From: an uncultured Bacteroidota bacterium
GTDB lineage: Bacteria > Bacteroidota > Bacteroidia > Chitinophagales > Chitinophagaceae
DNA: 45,684 nucleotides
Direction of reading: 5' to 3'
NCBI GenBank assembly: GCA_903878475.1
Contig: CAIRHQ010000205.1
Span: 1-45,684 of the forward strand
Below the pieces are notes generated by a model. It was given only the letters and a program-made list of their open reading frames with translations, was not told the DNA's origin and ran no database searches. Every line of letters starts with the position of its first letter. Position 1 is the first letter of the stretch. Both the position numbers and the translations under genes were made by a program. Below, in pieces: positions 17,971-26,489 of the stretch.

Positions 17971-18639
17971 ATGATACAAGCCGACACGCTGAAATTTTTA
18001 AAGGCCCTCAACAAGAACAATAATAAACAATGGTTTGATCTGCATCGTGATCAATACGAAACAGCGAAAACAGATTTCAGTTTATGGGTTGAACAAATGA
18101 TCAAAGCTATTGCTGCATTCGATCCGCCCATTGGACAGTTGATGGCCAAAAATTGTATGTTCCGCATCAACCGCGATGTTCGATTCAGCAAAGACAAGCG
18201 ACCTTATAAAAATAATTTTGCAGGTTATTTCAATGCAGGCGGCAAAAAAAGTAATGGCGCGGGATATTATTTTCACCTGGAACCTGGCAATAGTTTTCTT
18301 GCAGGAGGGCTGTGGATGCCCCCATCGGCCGACCTGGCCAAAATAAGGCAGGAGATCGATTACTGTTTCGCCGACTGGAAGAAATTAACCGGGAGTGCCG
18401 GATTTAAAAAACAATTTTCCGCCGGACTGGATAGTGCAGATATGCTGGTAAGGGCACCAAAAGAGTATGATGAGCTTCATCCAGCTATCAAATTCTTGAA
18501 ATTAAAAAGTTTTATTGTTCGTAAACCTGTTGATGATGCAGCATTACTGCAAAAGGGACTGGTAAGTTCAGTGGCAAATGCATTTAAAACAATGAAGCCA
18601 ATGATCGATTTCTTAAATCATGCGGTAGAGCCCCTATAA
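17971..18639 (+). CDS. DUF2461 family protein
   Basis: 222 residues matching the DUF2461 (TIGR02453) family, of unknown function and widespread in Bacteroidota. Signatures are FLKALNKNNNKQWFDLHRDQYE (about residues 7-28), MFRINRDVRFSKDKRPYKNNFAGYF (about 60-84), GYYFHLEPGNSFLAGGLWMP, and YDELHPAIKFLKLKSFIVRK near the end. No signal peptide, no membrane span: a cytoplasmic protein. The ATG at 17971 is the family start. A terminator upstream makes it an independent transcript. Confidence 0.88.
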   Translation: MIQADTLKFLKALNKNNNKQWFDLHRDQYETAKTDFSLWVEQMIKAIAAFDPPIGQLMAKNCMFRINRDVRFSKDKRPYKNNFAGYFNAGGKKSNGAGYYFHLEPGNSFLAGGLWMPPSADLAKIRQEIDYCFADWKKLTGSAGFKKQFSAGLDSADMLVRAPKEYDELHPAIKFLKLKSFIVRKPVDDAALLQKGLVSSVANAFKTMKPMIDFLNHAVEPL

Positions 18640-18646
18640 AAAATAT

Positions 18647-18670
18647 GGCCAGAGATAAAAATCTCCGGCC
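18647..18670. terminator. Hairpin downstream of the DUF2461 gene
   Basis: GGCCAGAGAT and ATCTCCGGCC pair over 10 positions with one mismatch around an AAAA loop. T-rich sequence follows it on the minus strand only, so it may end minus-strand transcription as well as mark the end of the plus-strand gene. Confidence 0.45.
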
Positions 18671-18761
18671 TTGCTTACCTCTGAAACCACAAGAAAAAAT
18701 TTAAATATATATATCGTTATTAATGATATTAAAATAAAATAACCTGCACAATGTCCAATCA

Positions 18762-18773
18762 GACATGCATGTC
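18762..18773. other. Perfect 12-bp palindrome in a convergent gap
   Basis: GACATGCATGTC lies in the 214-base interval between the convergent DUF2461 and cupin-like genes. The interval is otherwise A/T-rich with one hairpin and no readable gene. The palindrome may be a protein-binding site or chance. Confidence 0.35.
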
Positions 18774-18853
18774 AGGCTTTAAATAAGATAGGTGGAAAGA
18801 TAACCGAGCAGGCTGTAAAATTAGCATTTTTCTTAAAATAACCGCAAAATATT

Positions 18854-19738
18854 TTATGCGTCAACCCCGGCAGCCTTCATTTCACGGGCGGCATATTCCA
18901 TTAATTTACGGCGTTTCCGATTGTACCACCACTTAGGAGTGGTCTTTTTCATCAGGGTATCGATACTACGCATCCCAAACAGCTTCCAAACGCCGGTAAG
19001 CTTGCCTCCTAAACTCGGTTGTAATGCACGGAGGCTCATAGCGAAACCTGCTTCCAGATACTCCATATGGTGCCAGTATCCGGCGGGCATGAACAAGGTA
19101 TCGCCATGTTCCAGGATCACCTCATACCCTTTAGCAAGTTTGGTGGCGGGGAAGTTTTGATAATCAAAATCCTGGCTATAATTAGCAAAATTGGCCAGAC
19201 TCAGTACTTCCCAGGGTTTTCGGTACAGTTTATACTGTTCTTCAAAAGGGAACAACAATACTTTTTTGCGGCCTACAAACTGGGTATGCAGGATATGGCT
19301 CATGTCGATATCAAAATGCAGATGGGTCACTGAACCCTGACCCCCTACAAACAACATGGGGAATTTCTTTACAAAGCCTTTCATGAATTGATCGGGCCAG
19401 GTAAAATCGGCAGTAAGCTGCGGTGCATGTTGCAAAATATTGAACAGAAAAATTCGGAGGTCGAGCGGACCCGCTTTTACTTTTTTAAGATAGTCGCCAA
19501 ACTTCATGTAGGCATCTGCGGTATTGATCGGTGTATACGCATCGCTTTTGATGTTGTTATACACCCCAACTTCCTTCTCCCCCACCAGATCGATGAAGTA
19601 ATCCCAGTTCCACTTTTGATAGGCGGACCAGGAAGTCGACAGGTCCTTAATTACCAGTGGCTTCATGGTATTATAATATAACTTCCTAAAATCTTCAGAA
19701 GATATATTTTTGACAGTGTCAACCGGCTTTAATTGCAT
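18854..19738 (-). CDS. Cupin/JmjC-like 2-oxoglutarate and iron-dependent oxygenase
   Basis: 294 residues of the cupin_8 (JmjC-like) type. The iron-binding HxD motif is seen as VTHLHFDID (His141, Asp143) and the distal His as AGYWHHMEY (His223 or His224); the strand LLFPFEEQYKLYRKP between them is typical of hydroxylases of this group. The N-terminus PVDTVKNISSEDFRKLY with PLVIKDLSTSW is the usual lead-in. Substrate unknown; relatives hydroxylate proteins or small molecules. The ATG at 19738 is chosen because upstream starts are non-ATG and have no family counterpart. It diverges from paaE by 161 bases. Confidence 0.85.
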   Translation of the reverse strand: MQLKPVDTVKNISSEDFRKLYYNTMKPLVIKDLSTSWSAYQKWNWDYFIDLVGEKEVGVYNNIKSDAYTPINTADAYMKFGDYLKKVKAGPLDLRIFLFNILQHAPQLTADFTWPDQFMKGFVKKFPMLFVGGQGSVTHLHFDIDMSHILHTQFVGRKKVLLFPFEEQYKLYRKPWEVLSLANFANYSQDFDYQNFPATKLAKGYEVILEHGDTLFMPAGYWHHMEYLEAGFAMSLRALQPSLGGKLTGVWKLFGMRSIDTLMKKTTPKWWYNRKRRKLMEYAAREMKAAGVDA

Positions 19739-19818
19739 GGCAAGTGAATTTATCCATTCCAAAAATAGCAATTAAAAATTTGCAGGCATACAAAAAACAG
19801 ATAAAAACGAATAATGGT

Positions 19819-19826
19819 TAGTTTTG
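19819..19826 (+). promoter_or_regulatory. Bacteroidota -7 element upstream of paaE
   Basis: TAGTTTTG matches TAnnTTTG exactly, 73 bases before the paaE start. No TTG is present at the expected -33 spacing, so this is a single-element match. Confidence 0.35.
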
Positions 19827-19899
19827 TCCGAAAGAGCAGTATAGGCTCTTCAACAAGAATAATATTTTCTTCACTAAGCTATCATAAACATCAACGACC

Positions 19900-20979
19900 A
19901 TGGCCGTTCATTTTCATGCATTAAAAATTAAGCGACTGACCCACGAAACATCAGATGCTGTTAGTATAGAATTTGACGTACCGGATGCATTGCGCAGCGA
20001 ATTTGAATTTGAACAAGGCCAGAATATCACCATCAAAAAACTGATCGACGGGGAAGAGATCAGGCGCTCCTATTCCATCTGTTCGGCACCATATGAAAAC
20101 AAGTTGACGATCGCCGTGAAACAGATTGCCGGAGGAAAATTTTCCAACTATGCCTTACAAGAACTTAAGGCAGGTGACGAACTGGATATTTTACCCCCCA
20201 CCGGAAAATTCAATACCCGTTTGGATGCGGGAAACAAAAAAAATTATCTTGCTATTGCAGCAGGTAGTGGTATCACACCGATCATCTCCATCATTAAAGC
20301 CACGCTGAAGGCAGAACCAGAAAGTAATTTCACGCTGGTTTTCGGGAACCGGGGCCGTCATTCCATCTTATTCTTTGAAGCCCTTGAAGGCCTCAAGAAC
20401 AAATACATCAACCGTTTCAACCTGGTGCATATACTAAGCAGGGAAGCAACCGATACCCCGGTAAATTCCGGTAGGATCGATGAAGCTAAATTGAAAGAAC
20501 TGAGTCAGTTCATCGCAATTGCTAAGATGGATGAATATTTTATTTGCGGGCCCGAAGCCATGATCTTCTGTGCAAAAGATTTTTTAACGGCAGAAGGCGT
20601 TGCCTTGCAAAAAATACATTTTGAATTATTTACTACTCCCGGACAAACCAAGTCGGTAGCAAGAAATGAAAATCAAAAAAACAAGGATGAAGGCCCAACC
20701 AGTCAGATTACGGTGAAATTAGACGGAAGGAGTTTTGATTTTACCCTGGGATATAACGGAGCTTCCTTATTGGATGCTGCTTTACAACAGGGAGCAGATC
20801 TGCCATTTGCCTGCAAGGGCGGGGTTTGTTGCACTTGTAAGGCAAAACTTTTATCTGGACAAGTAAAGATGGATGTGAACTGGGGACTAGAGCAGGAGGA
20901 GATCGAGCAGGGATACATTCTTACTTGTCAGAGTCACCCCATCACTGAAAAATTGGTGGTGGATTTTGATATCAAGTAA
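19900..20979 (+). CDS. paaE: Phenylacetyl-CoA epoxidase reductase subunit PaaE
   Basis: Passes electrons from NADPH through FAD and a 2Fe-2S cluster to the PaaABC epoxidase. 359 residues: FAD-binding barrel with RRSYSICSAPYENKLTIAVK (about 54-73), NAD(P)-binding lobe with AAGSGITPIISIIKATL and YFICGPEAMIFCAK, and a C-terminal plant-type ferredoxin domain with FACKGGVCCTCKAKLLSG (about 301-318) and ILTCQSHP supplying the four Cys. Length and domain order match PaaE. It stands before the paaABCD genes in the same direction, but 267 bases with repeat-like sequence separate it from paaA, so it may be transcribed separately. Confidence 0.95.
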   Translation: MAVHFHALKIKRLTHETSDAVSIEFDVPDALRSEFEFEQGQNITIKKLIDGEEIRRSYSICSAPYENKLTIAVKQIAGGKFSNYALQELKAGDELDILPPTGKFNTRLDAGNKKNYLAIAAGSGITPIISIIKATLKAEPESNFTLVFGNRGRHSILFFEALEGLKNKYINRFNLVHILSREATDTPVNSGRIDEAKLKELSQFIAIAKMDEYFICGPEAMIFCAKDFLTAEGVALQKIHFELFTTPGQTKSVARNENQKNKDEGPTSQITVKLDGRSFDFTLGYNGASLLDAALQQGADLPFACKGGVCCTCKAKLLSGQVKMDVNWGLEQEEIEQGYILTCQSHPITEKLVVDFDIK

Positions 20980-21044
20980 TTACTAAAGAAATAGCATTTC
21001 GGATTGTTGGTATTTTGAACTCGTTTTATAACCCGTCTTCGACA

Positions 21045-21062
21045 TCCCGATAGCTATCGGGA
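21045..21062. repeat. 18-bp perfect palindrome, repeat-like
   Basis: TCCCGATAGCTATCGGGA is a perfect palindrome in the paaE-paaA gap. This sequence type recurs between genes in Bacteroidota genomes to my knowledge; only one copy is present in the window, so its repeat status is not shown here. There is no T-run, so it is not a clear terminator. Confidence 0.55.
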
Positions 21063-21101
21063 CAGACGGACAGCTTTCTTTTATGTTGATGTAGCACTGT
21101 T

Positions 21102-21141
21102 GTCATGCTGAGCTTGTCGAAGCATGTCGAGAGTGGTCGAA
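21102..21141. repeat. Intergenic repeat-like unit with three GTCGA motifs
   Basis: GTCATGCTGAGCTTGTCGAA and the following bases contain a 6-bp stem CATGCT (21104-21109) / AGCATG (21121-21126) and three GTCGA pentamers starting at 21116, 21126 and 21136, exactly 10 bases apart. The first half is, as far as I know, a common dispersed intergenic sequence in bacteria. Single copy in this window. Confidence 0.5.
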
Positions 21142-21246
21142 ACATTCATAGAAAGCGGTAACTAAATTAAAGGAGATTAGTCCTTTTCAAGATGGAAACG
21201 AACTGTTGTGAGTTATTTTATATTTTTACGTGCTAAACATTAACCT

Positions 21247-22194
21247 ATGCCGGTACAAGACCTTGAAAAGATTTTTCAGGAAAAGATCGATCAGGAAATA
21301 AAGATCGAGCCACGCGACTGGATGCCTGAAGCCTATCGCAAAACAAATATCCGGCAGATCAGTCAGCATGCACACAGCGAAGTGGTAGGCATGTTGCCCG
21401 AAGGCAACTGGATCAGCAGGGCTCCTTCTTTAAAAAGAAAAGCCATCCTGTTGGCTAAGGTACAAGACGAAGGCGGGCATGGCCTGTATTTATATTCCGC
21501 TGCCGAAACACTGGGCATGAGCAGGGATGAAATGATCAGCGACCTGTTGAGCGGGAAAGCAAAATATTCTTCCATCTTTAATTATCCGGCGCTTACCTGG
21601 GCCGATATGGGTGCCGTTGGATGGCTGGTAGATGGTGCTGCCATTTTAAACCAGGTAATGTTATGTCGCACTTCATATGGACCCTATGCACGGGCCATGG
21701 TACGCATTTGCAAAGAAGAAAGTTTTCACCAGCGCCAGGGTTTTGAAGCCCTGCTGGTGTTGAGCAGAGGCACCGATGCACAAAAAGCCATGTGTCAGGA
21801 ATCCATCAATCGTTGGTGGTGGCCCAGTTTGATGATGTTTGGCCCTAAGGATAGCGAAAGCACCAACAGCGACCAAAGCATGAAATGGAAGATCAAAAGA
21901 AAGACCAATGATGAACTGCGGCAGCAGTTTGTAGATATGATTGCCGAACAGATCAAAGTGCTGGGTATGCGCTTACCCGATGATCAGTTGAAATGGAATG
22001 AGGAACGAAAGCATTATGATTTTGGCGAGATCAACTGGGATGAATTCTGGAATGTGGTGAAAGGCAATGGTCCCTGCAATAAACAAAGATTAGATGCCCG
22101 GAAAAAAGCACATGATGATGGGGCTTGGGTAAGGGCGGCCGCTTTAGCCTATGCCGCAAAAAAGATCAACACTAAAAACGAAAAAGCAGCTTAA
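21247..22194 (+). CDS. paaA: Phenylacetyl-CoA epoxidase catalytic subunit PaaA
   Basis: Di-iron subunit that epoxidises the aromatic ring of phenylacetyl-CoA. 315 residues with the ferritin-like iron ligands in [20 protein letters not shown] (about 78-97) and [18 protein letters not shown] (about 157-174), plus the early motif [20 protein letters not shown] and [16 protein letters not shown] near residue 197. Length is normal. It heads the tight paaABCD run; paaB starts 10 bases after its stop. Confidence 0.97.
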   Translation: MPVQDLEKIFQEKIDQEIKIEPRDWMPEAYRKTNIRQISQHAHSEVVGMLPEGNWISRAPSLKRKAILLAKVQDEGGHGLYLYSAAETLGMSRDEMISDLLSGKAKYSSIFNYPALTWADMGAVGWLVDGAAILNQVMLCRTSYGPYARAMVRICKEESFHQRQGFEALLVLSRGTDAQKAMCQESINRWWWPSLMMFGPKDSESTNSDQSMKWKIKRKTNDELRQQFVDMIAEQIKVLGMRLPDDQLKWNEERKHYDFGEINWDEFWNVVKGNGPCNKQRLDARKKAHDDGAWVRAAALAYAAKKINTKNEKAA

Positions 22195-22204
22195 ACATTT
22201 TTAT

Positions 22205-22573
22205 ATGGCATTCCAGATCAACAAAAACTTTTATGGCGATATCCCCGACGATGGTTCGGGCGCAACCCTTCCGCAAACGGCTACCGAAACTAAAAATGAA
22301 TGGCCGCTATGGGAGATCTTTATCCGCAGTAAACAAGGCCTCGATCATAAGCATGTAGGTAGTTTACATGCCGCTGATGCAGCCATGGCGATAGAAAATG
22401 CAAGGGATGTGTATACCCGAAGAATGGAAGGCGTAAGCATCTGGGCTGTAGAAAGCAAATATGTGCACGCCAGTAATCCCGATGATGCAGAAAGTTTTTA
22501 CGAACCTTCGGAGGATAAGATTTACCGGCATCCAACTTTTTATCAACTGCCCGATGAAGTGAACCATATGTAA
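22205..22573 (+). CDS. paaB: Phenylacetyl-CoA epoxidase subunit PaaB
   Basis: Small subunit required for assembly and electron flow in the PaaABCE complex. 122 residues; the family core is WPLWEIFIRSKQGLDHKHVGSLHAADA (about 35-61), AIENARDVYTRRMEGVSIWAV and a Tyr/Phe-rich end. It has about 30 extra N-terminal residues compared with the 95-residue Escherichia coli protein, as is usual in Bacteroidota. The ATG at 22205 is chosen because upstream in-frame sequence overlaps paaA. paaC begins 30 bases later. Confidence 0.93.
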   Translation: MAFQINKNFYGDIPDDGSGATLPQTATETKNEWPLWEIFIRSKQGLDHKHVGSLHAADAAMAIENARDVYTRRMEGVSIWAVESKYVHASNPDDAESFYEPSEDKIYRHPTFYQLPDEVNHM

Positions 22574-22603
22574 GCCCGCTGAGAAAAAGCAACAAGCATC
22601 ACC

Positions 22604-23341
22604 ATGAACGATCCACTTAATAAATACATCCTGCACCTGGCCGATAACGCCCTGATCCTTGCCCAGCGCAATGGGGAATGGTGCGGGCATGGCCCTATTC
22701 TGGAACAGGATATCGCCATCACGAATATTTCGCTCGACCTACTCGGACAAGCAAGAAATTTTTATCAGTATGCCGCCAGCCTGCAGGGCAATGATGCTAC
22801 GGAAGATTCCCTCGCCTACCTCAGGATAGAAAATGAATACCGCAATGGCCTGCTGGTGGAACAACCGAATATAGATTGGGCGCAAACGATATTGCGGCAA
22901 TATTTTTTTAGCACATATCAGTACCTGTTATACGAAAAATTACAGGCTGCAGATGATGCCCAGCTGGCAGCCATTGCTGCAAAAGCATTGAAAGAAGTTA
23001 GCTATCACCTACGCTGGAGCCGCGAATGGGTGATTCGGCTGGGAGATGGAACAGCTGAAAGTCATCGCCGGATGATACAAGCGGTTGATGCATTATGGCG
23101 CTATACCGGAGAATTGTTCATTCCGGCTGATTATGAAAATCAGGTAGGCGTTGATGTTAGTCTGATCAAGGACGCATGGACAGAACAGGTAAACGTTGTA
23201 ATGGCCGAAGCCGGAATTTCCTTACCTGAGAAAACTTATATGCAAACAGGTGGTAAACAAGGCATCCATACCGAACACCTGGGTTATATACTGGCCGAGC
23301 TGCAATACGTACAGCGGGCTTATCCCAATTCCTCATGGTAA
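22604..23341 (+). CDS. paaC: Phenylacetyl-CoA epoxidase structural subunit PaaC
   Basis: Non-catalytic ferritin-like partner of PaaA. 245 residues with LADNALILAQRNGEWCGHGPILEQDIAITNISLDLLGQAR (about 9-48) and YHLRWSREWVIRLGDGTAES near the middle, both family signatures, and a C-terminal HTEHLGYILAELQYVQRAYP block as in the E. coli protein. The length is normal. Its last 7 bases overlap the start of paaD, indicating translational coupling. Confidence 0.95.
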   Translation: MNDPLNKYILHLADNALILAQRNGEWCGHGPILEQDIAITNISLDLLGQARNFYQYAASLQGNDATEDSLAYLRIENEYRNGLLVEQPNIDWAQTILRQYFFSTYQYLLYEKLQAADDAQLAAIAAKALKEVSYHLRWSREWVIRLGDGTAESHRRMIQAVDALWRYTGELFIPADYENQVGVDVSLIKDAWTEQVNVVMAEAGISLPEKTYMQTGGKQGIHTEHLGYILAELQYVQRAYPNSSW

Positions 23342-23820
23342 GCAACCCCACCATAACCGAGTCGCAGATCTGGGATATACTTGCCTCAGTATGCGATCCC
23401 GAAATTCCTGTACTCAGCATCGTGGATATGGGCATCGTAAGAAAGGTTTATCTCGAAGAAAATAACCCGGTGATCATTATTACGCCTACCTATACCGGAT
23501 GCCCGGCCATGGACATGATCACCATGCAGATCAGGATGGCATTATTGGAACATGGATTTACACAAATTACGATTAGGAGTGAATTGGCTCCGGCCTGGAC
23601 AACCGACTGGATGACGGAAGAAGGCAAAAGAAAATTGCAGGAATATGGCATCGCTCCGCCTAACCCATCCACCACGCCACTTTCCGAACAGATCATTCAA
23701 TGCCCGCAATGCCGGTCAAACAATACCAAATTGCTAAGTGAATTTGGCAGCACGGCCTGCAAGGCCCTTTATCAATGCCAGGATTGTAAAGAACCCTTCG
23801 ATTATTTTAAGTGCCATTAG
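23335..23820 (+). CDS. paaD: Phenylacetate degradation iron-sulfur assembly protein PaaD
   Basis: Protein of the MIP18/DUF59 family thought to help mature the iron or iron-sulfur centres of the epoxidase. 161 residues: N-terminal DUF59 domain with DILASVCDPEIPVLSIVDMGIV (about 15-36) and PTYTGCPAMDMI, then a C-terminal zinc-ribbon-like region with CPQCRSNN and YQCQDCKEPFDYFKCH. The ATG at 23335 overlaps the paaC stop by 7 bases. It is the last gene of the overlapping paaABCD set; paaG starts 40 bases downstream. Confidence 0.93.
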   Translation: MVSNPTITESQIWDILASVCDPEIPVLSIVDMGIVRKVYLEENNPVIIITPTYTGCPAMDMITMQIRMALLEHGFTQITIRSELAPAWTTDWMTEEGKRKLQEYGIAPPNPSTTPLSEQIIQCPQCRSNNTKLLSEFGSTACKALYQCQDCKEPFDYFKCH

Positions 23821-23860
23821 TGCAATAGCTGTTGTAAATTGTATATCGAAAATCAATCGT

Positions 23861-24637
23861 ATGTCATCCATTCTATTTGAAATTAAAAAAGGGGTAGCCC
23901 ATATCACCCTTAACCGCCCCGATAAGTTCAATGCCTTCAACCGCGAAATGGCCTTGCTGATGCAGGCAAAATTAGACGAAGCCGCTTCCTTGCATGAAGT
24001 ACGTTGCGTACTCATTACCGGAGCCGGAAAAGCATTCAGTGCGGGACAGGATATCAGCGAACTGGTTGGCGAAAATAAAATTGAGATCAAACAAATTCTT
24101 GCAGAACATTATAATCCGATTGTTAAGCGTATCCGCAATTTGCCCAAACCCGTAGTGGCCGCCGTAAATGGTGTGGCTGCTGGCGCTGCTGCCAATATTG
24201 CGCTATGCTGTGATGTGGTAGTGGCTTCAGAAGGCGCGTCGTTTATACAGGCATTCAGCAAGATCGGACTGATACCGGATAGTGGTGGAAGTTTTACCTT
24301 GCCCCGATTGATCGGCTGGCAAAAAGCAAGCGCCCTGATGATGACCGGCGATAAGGTATCAGCAACCGCTGCCGAAAAAATGGGAATGATCTATCAGGTG
24401 TTCACCAATTCTGCATTTGAAGAAGCCTCCAGAACATTAGCGCAAACCCTGGCCGAGATGCCCACCCGTGGACTGGCCTATACCAAGCATGCGCTGAACC
24501 ATGCCTTTACCAATAGCTGGGAAGAACAACTATTGCTGGAAGATGAATACCAGCAAAAAGCTTCCATGACCGAAGACTATCAGGAAGGAATAAACGCTTT
24601 TTTGAATAAAACAATTCCTCATTTTAAAGGGCACTGA
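23861..24637 (+). CDS. paaG: Enoyl-CoA hydratase/isomerase, likely PaaG
   Basis: Crotonase-fold enzyme of 258 residues. In the phenylacetate pathway PaaG converts the ring epoxide to the oxepin. Signatures are ITLNRPDKFNAFN (about 16-28), the oxyanion-hole segment GAGKAFSAGQDISEL (about 56-70), AAVNGVAAGAAANIALCCD and SFIQAFSKIGLIPDSGGSFTLPR, whose Asp is at the PaaG isomerase position. The ATG at 23861 gives the normal crotonase length; a much longer upstream frame overlaps paaD and is rejected. paaI starts 1 base after the stop. PaaF is the main alternative, but PaaG fits the Asp motif better. Confidence 0.85.
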   Translation: MSSILFEIKKGVAHITLNRPDKFNAFNREMALLMQAKLDEAASLHEVRCVLITGAGKAFSAGQDISELVGENKIEIKQILAEHYNPIVKRIRNLPKPVVAAVNGVAAGAAANIALCCDVVVASEGASFIQAFSKIGLIPDSGGSFTLPRLIGWQKASALMMTGDKVSATAAEKMGMIYQVFTNSAFEEASRTLAQTLAEMPTRGLAYTKHALNHAFTNSWEEQLLLEDEYQQKASMTEDYQEGINAFLNKTIPHFKGH

Positions 24638-24638
24638 T

Positions 24639-25064
24639 ATGATATCCGAAAATTCCACAACCCCTGGAGAAGTAGTTGCTCATATGCTGGAACATGACCT
24701 GTTCAGCCAATGGCTCGGCATTTCCTTACTGGAAGTAAAAGCAGGTTATAGCAAGATACAAATGACCGTACGTAAGGAAATGATCAACGGATTCGGGATC
24801 GTACATGGAGGAATTGCCTTCGCCTTATCGGATAGTGCTTTTGCCTTTGCCTGCAACAACCGGAATATTCTATCCGTAGCCCTCGACACTTCCATCAATT
24901 TCATCAAACCGGTACAGGTAGGCGATCTGCTTACCGCTGAAGCTACCGAACTGCATAACGGAAAATCCACCGGGCTCTACCAGATCAGGGTATATAATCA
25001 AAATAACCATTTAGTTGCCCTGTTCAAGGGAACCTGCTACCGTACCCATAAATCATTGATCTAA
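24639..25064 (+). CDS. paaI: Hydroxyphenylacetyl-CoA thioesterase PaaI
   Basis: Hot-dog fold thioesterase that releases CoA from dead-end intermediates of the pathway. 141 residues with the family motif NGFGIVHGGIAFALSDSAFAFACN (about 49-72, catalytic Asp in LSDSA) and ALDTSINFIKPVQVGDLLTAEA. Full length. It begins 1 base after the paaG stop, so the two are co-translated. PaaI supports this being a functional phenylacetate cluster and not isolated epoxidase genes. Confidence 0.92.
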   Translation: MISENSTTPGEVVAHMLEHDLFSQWLGISLLEVKAGYSKIQMTVRKEMINGFGIVHGGIAFALSDSAFAFACNNRNILSVALDTSINFIKPVQVGDLLTAEATELHNGKSTGLYQIRVYNQNNHLVALFKGTCYRTHKSLI

Positions 25065-25148
25065 TAGATAATATTTTTCTTGCATCTGAGTAAAAGTTTT
25101 TATACTTTACCTGCCTGCATATTTTTCTTTTCATTAAAACCTTGAATA

Positions 25149-25874
25149 ATGAAAACGATTTCTATCTGGGCAAGCCGCCATGTCATGATCACCAGATACC
25201 TGGTTGCCATCATCAAATTGATATTAGCCGCAATGGCTTATTATACCGGAATGGCCCTGTACCGCATGCAGGTTATTGTTCCCGGCAATGCACTTTTAAT
25301 CAGCTCGCTGGTTGTATTTCTAGCGATTGCCTTTATTTATCCCAACCGGAAAAAAATAGTTCATTCAACGCGATGGCATTATGCCAAACAAAAAACTTGT
25401 GATATCATCATCGGACTTTGCTCATTTGTAAGCATCGCGGCCATGGTAAATAACGGCGATATCGTTAATACCTATTCTCATACCTATGGCTCTGGCATCA
25501 TCAAACATCCTATAACGGCTACTGAACTTTTACAGGCCTTCAACAGCGGTGAAAAAACATCCTTTACCCCAAAAGAAAAAAGAATATTAAGAAAAGAATT
25601 TTACCGGCAGTTAAAGATCTATGCAGTGGCCAAATTGAATCATGATGCCAAGCAATCGGGTGAGGCCTGGAAGATCGCGCTGACAATAGTAGCTGCATTA
25701 GGATTACTATTCTTAGTAGCCAGCCTTGCATGTTCCCTATCCTGCAATGGCTCTGATGCTGCAGCGGTCATTGTAGGTGTACTCGGATTGGTTGGAATAA
25801 TTTGGGGAGCAGTTGCCCTGATCAGAAGGATCAATCGAGGTCCCAATAAACCGGGAAAGCCAAAAGAAGAATAA
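25149..25874 (+). CDS. Membrane protein of unknown function within the paa cluster
   Basis: 241 residues; no family recognised. Hydrophobic spans lie at about residues 16-36, 47-64, 84-100, 174-195 and 203-225, giving a predicted five-span inner-membrane protein with a soluble loop of about 70 residues (100-172) and a Lys/Pro-rich C-terminal tail (RGPNKPGKPKEE). It lies 84 bases after paaI and 24 before paaY, in the same direction. It could be a transporter partner or simply an unrelated gene; the sequence does not decide. Confidence 0.65.
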   Translation: MKTISIWASRHVMITRYLVAIIKLILAAMAYYTGMALYRMQVIVPGNALLISSLVVFLAIAFIYPNRKKIVHSTRWHYAKQKTCDIIIGLCSFVSIAAMVNNGDIVNTYSHTYGSGIIKHPITATELLQAFNSGEKTSFTPKEKRILRKEFYRQLKIYAVAKLNHDAKQSGEAWKIALTIVAALGLLFLVASLACSLSCNGSDAAAVIVGVLGLVGIIWGAVALIRRINRGPNKPGKPKEE

Positions 25875-25879
25875 CTTTG
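25872..25879 (+). promoter_or_regulatory. Bacteroidota -7 element before paaY
   Basis: TAACTTTG matches TAnnTTTG exactly, 20 bases before the paaY start, overlapping the stop codon of the preceding gene. No TTG at the -33 distance. It could give paaY its own transcript with a very short leader. Confidence 0.35.
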
Positions 25880-25898
25880 TGGGTACAAAGTATTTTTC

Positions 25899-26489
25899 AT
25901 GATATATCAGTTCAAATCATTCATCCCGGTAGTTGACCCCAGTTCATTTATACACCCCCTGGCAGCCGTAACGGGCAATGTTGTCATTGGCAAGCATTGC
26001 TATATAGGCCCCGGTGCTGCACTCCGTGGCGATTGGGGAAAGATCATTTTGGAAGATGGTTGCAATGTGCAGGAAAATTGTTGCATCCATATGTTTCCGG
26101 GTACCACCGTATTATTGAAAGCGGGAAGCCATATTGGTCATGGTGCTATCATTCATGGTGCCGAGATCGGAAAAAATTGTATGGTGGGCATGAATGCAGT
26201 GGTGATGGACAATGTAGTATTGGGCGATGAATGTATCGTGGGTGCACTTACGCTCATCAGAGCAGATGTGATCATTCCTGCCAGATCGGTAGTAGTGGGC
26301 AACCCCTCAAAAATTGTGAAAGCCGTAACCGATGATATGCTTGCCTGGAAAACTGCAGGTACTCAGTTGTATCAACAGTTGCCACTTGATATGCAAGAAC
26401 ACTGGAAACCCTGCGAGCCACTTCGTGAAATAAATGAAACTCAAGATCCGAGACCTACAGACTATAAAACCTGGAATGAAACTAAATGA
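25899..26489 (+). CDS. paaY: Phenylacetate pathway acyltransferase-fold protein PaaY
   Basis: Left-handed beta-helix protein of the gamma-carbonic-anhydrase/hexapeptide family; PaaY acts as a thioesterase that relieves toxic CoA intermediates. 196 residues with hexapeptide repeats ALRGDWGKIILEDGCNVQENCCIHMFPGTTV and HIGHGAIIHGAEIGKNCMVGMNAVVMDN, three metal-binding His in the HMFPG/HIGHG region, and the PaaY-specific tail ending with WKPCEPLREIN. The length and the tail favour PaaY over a generic carbonic anhydrase. Its stop abuts the stop of the convergent small protein gene. Confidence 0.88.
   Translation: MIYQFKSFIPVVDPSSFIHPLAAVTGNVVIGKHCYIGPGAALRGDWGKIILEDGCNVQENCCIHMFPGTTVLLKAGSHIGHGAIIHGAEIGKNCMVGMNAVVMDNVVLGDECIVGALTLIRADVIIPARSVVVGNPSKIVKAVTDDMLAWKTAGTQLYQQLPLDMQEHWKPCEPLREINETQDPRPTDYKTWNETK

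Noticed and set aside
21116-21140. Three GTCGA units as a CRISPR-like or iteron array
   Set aside because: Only five-base units with a 10-base period, too short and too few for a CRISPR array, and no replication gene is nearby.
23738-23860. N-terminal extension of paaG
   Set aside because: It overlaps the end of paaD and has no crotonase counterpart; the ATG at 23861 starts the family fold.
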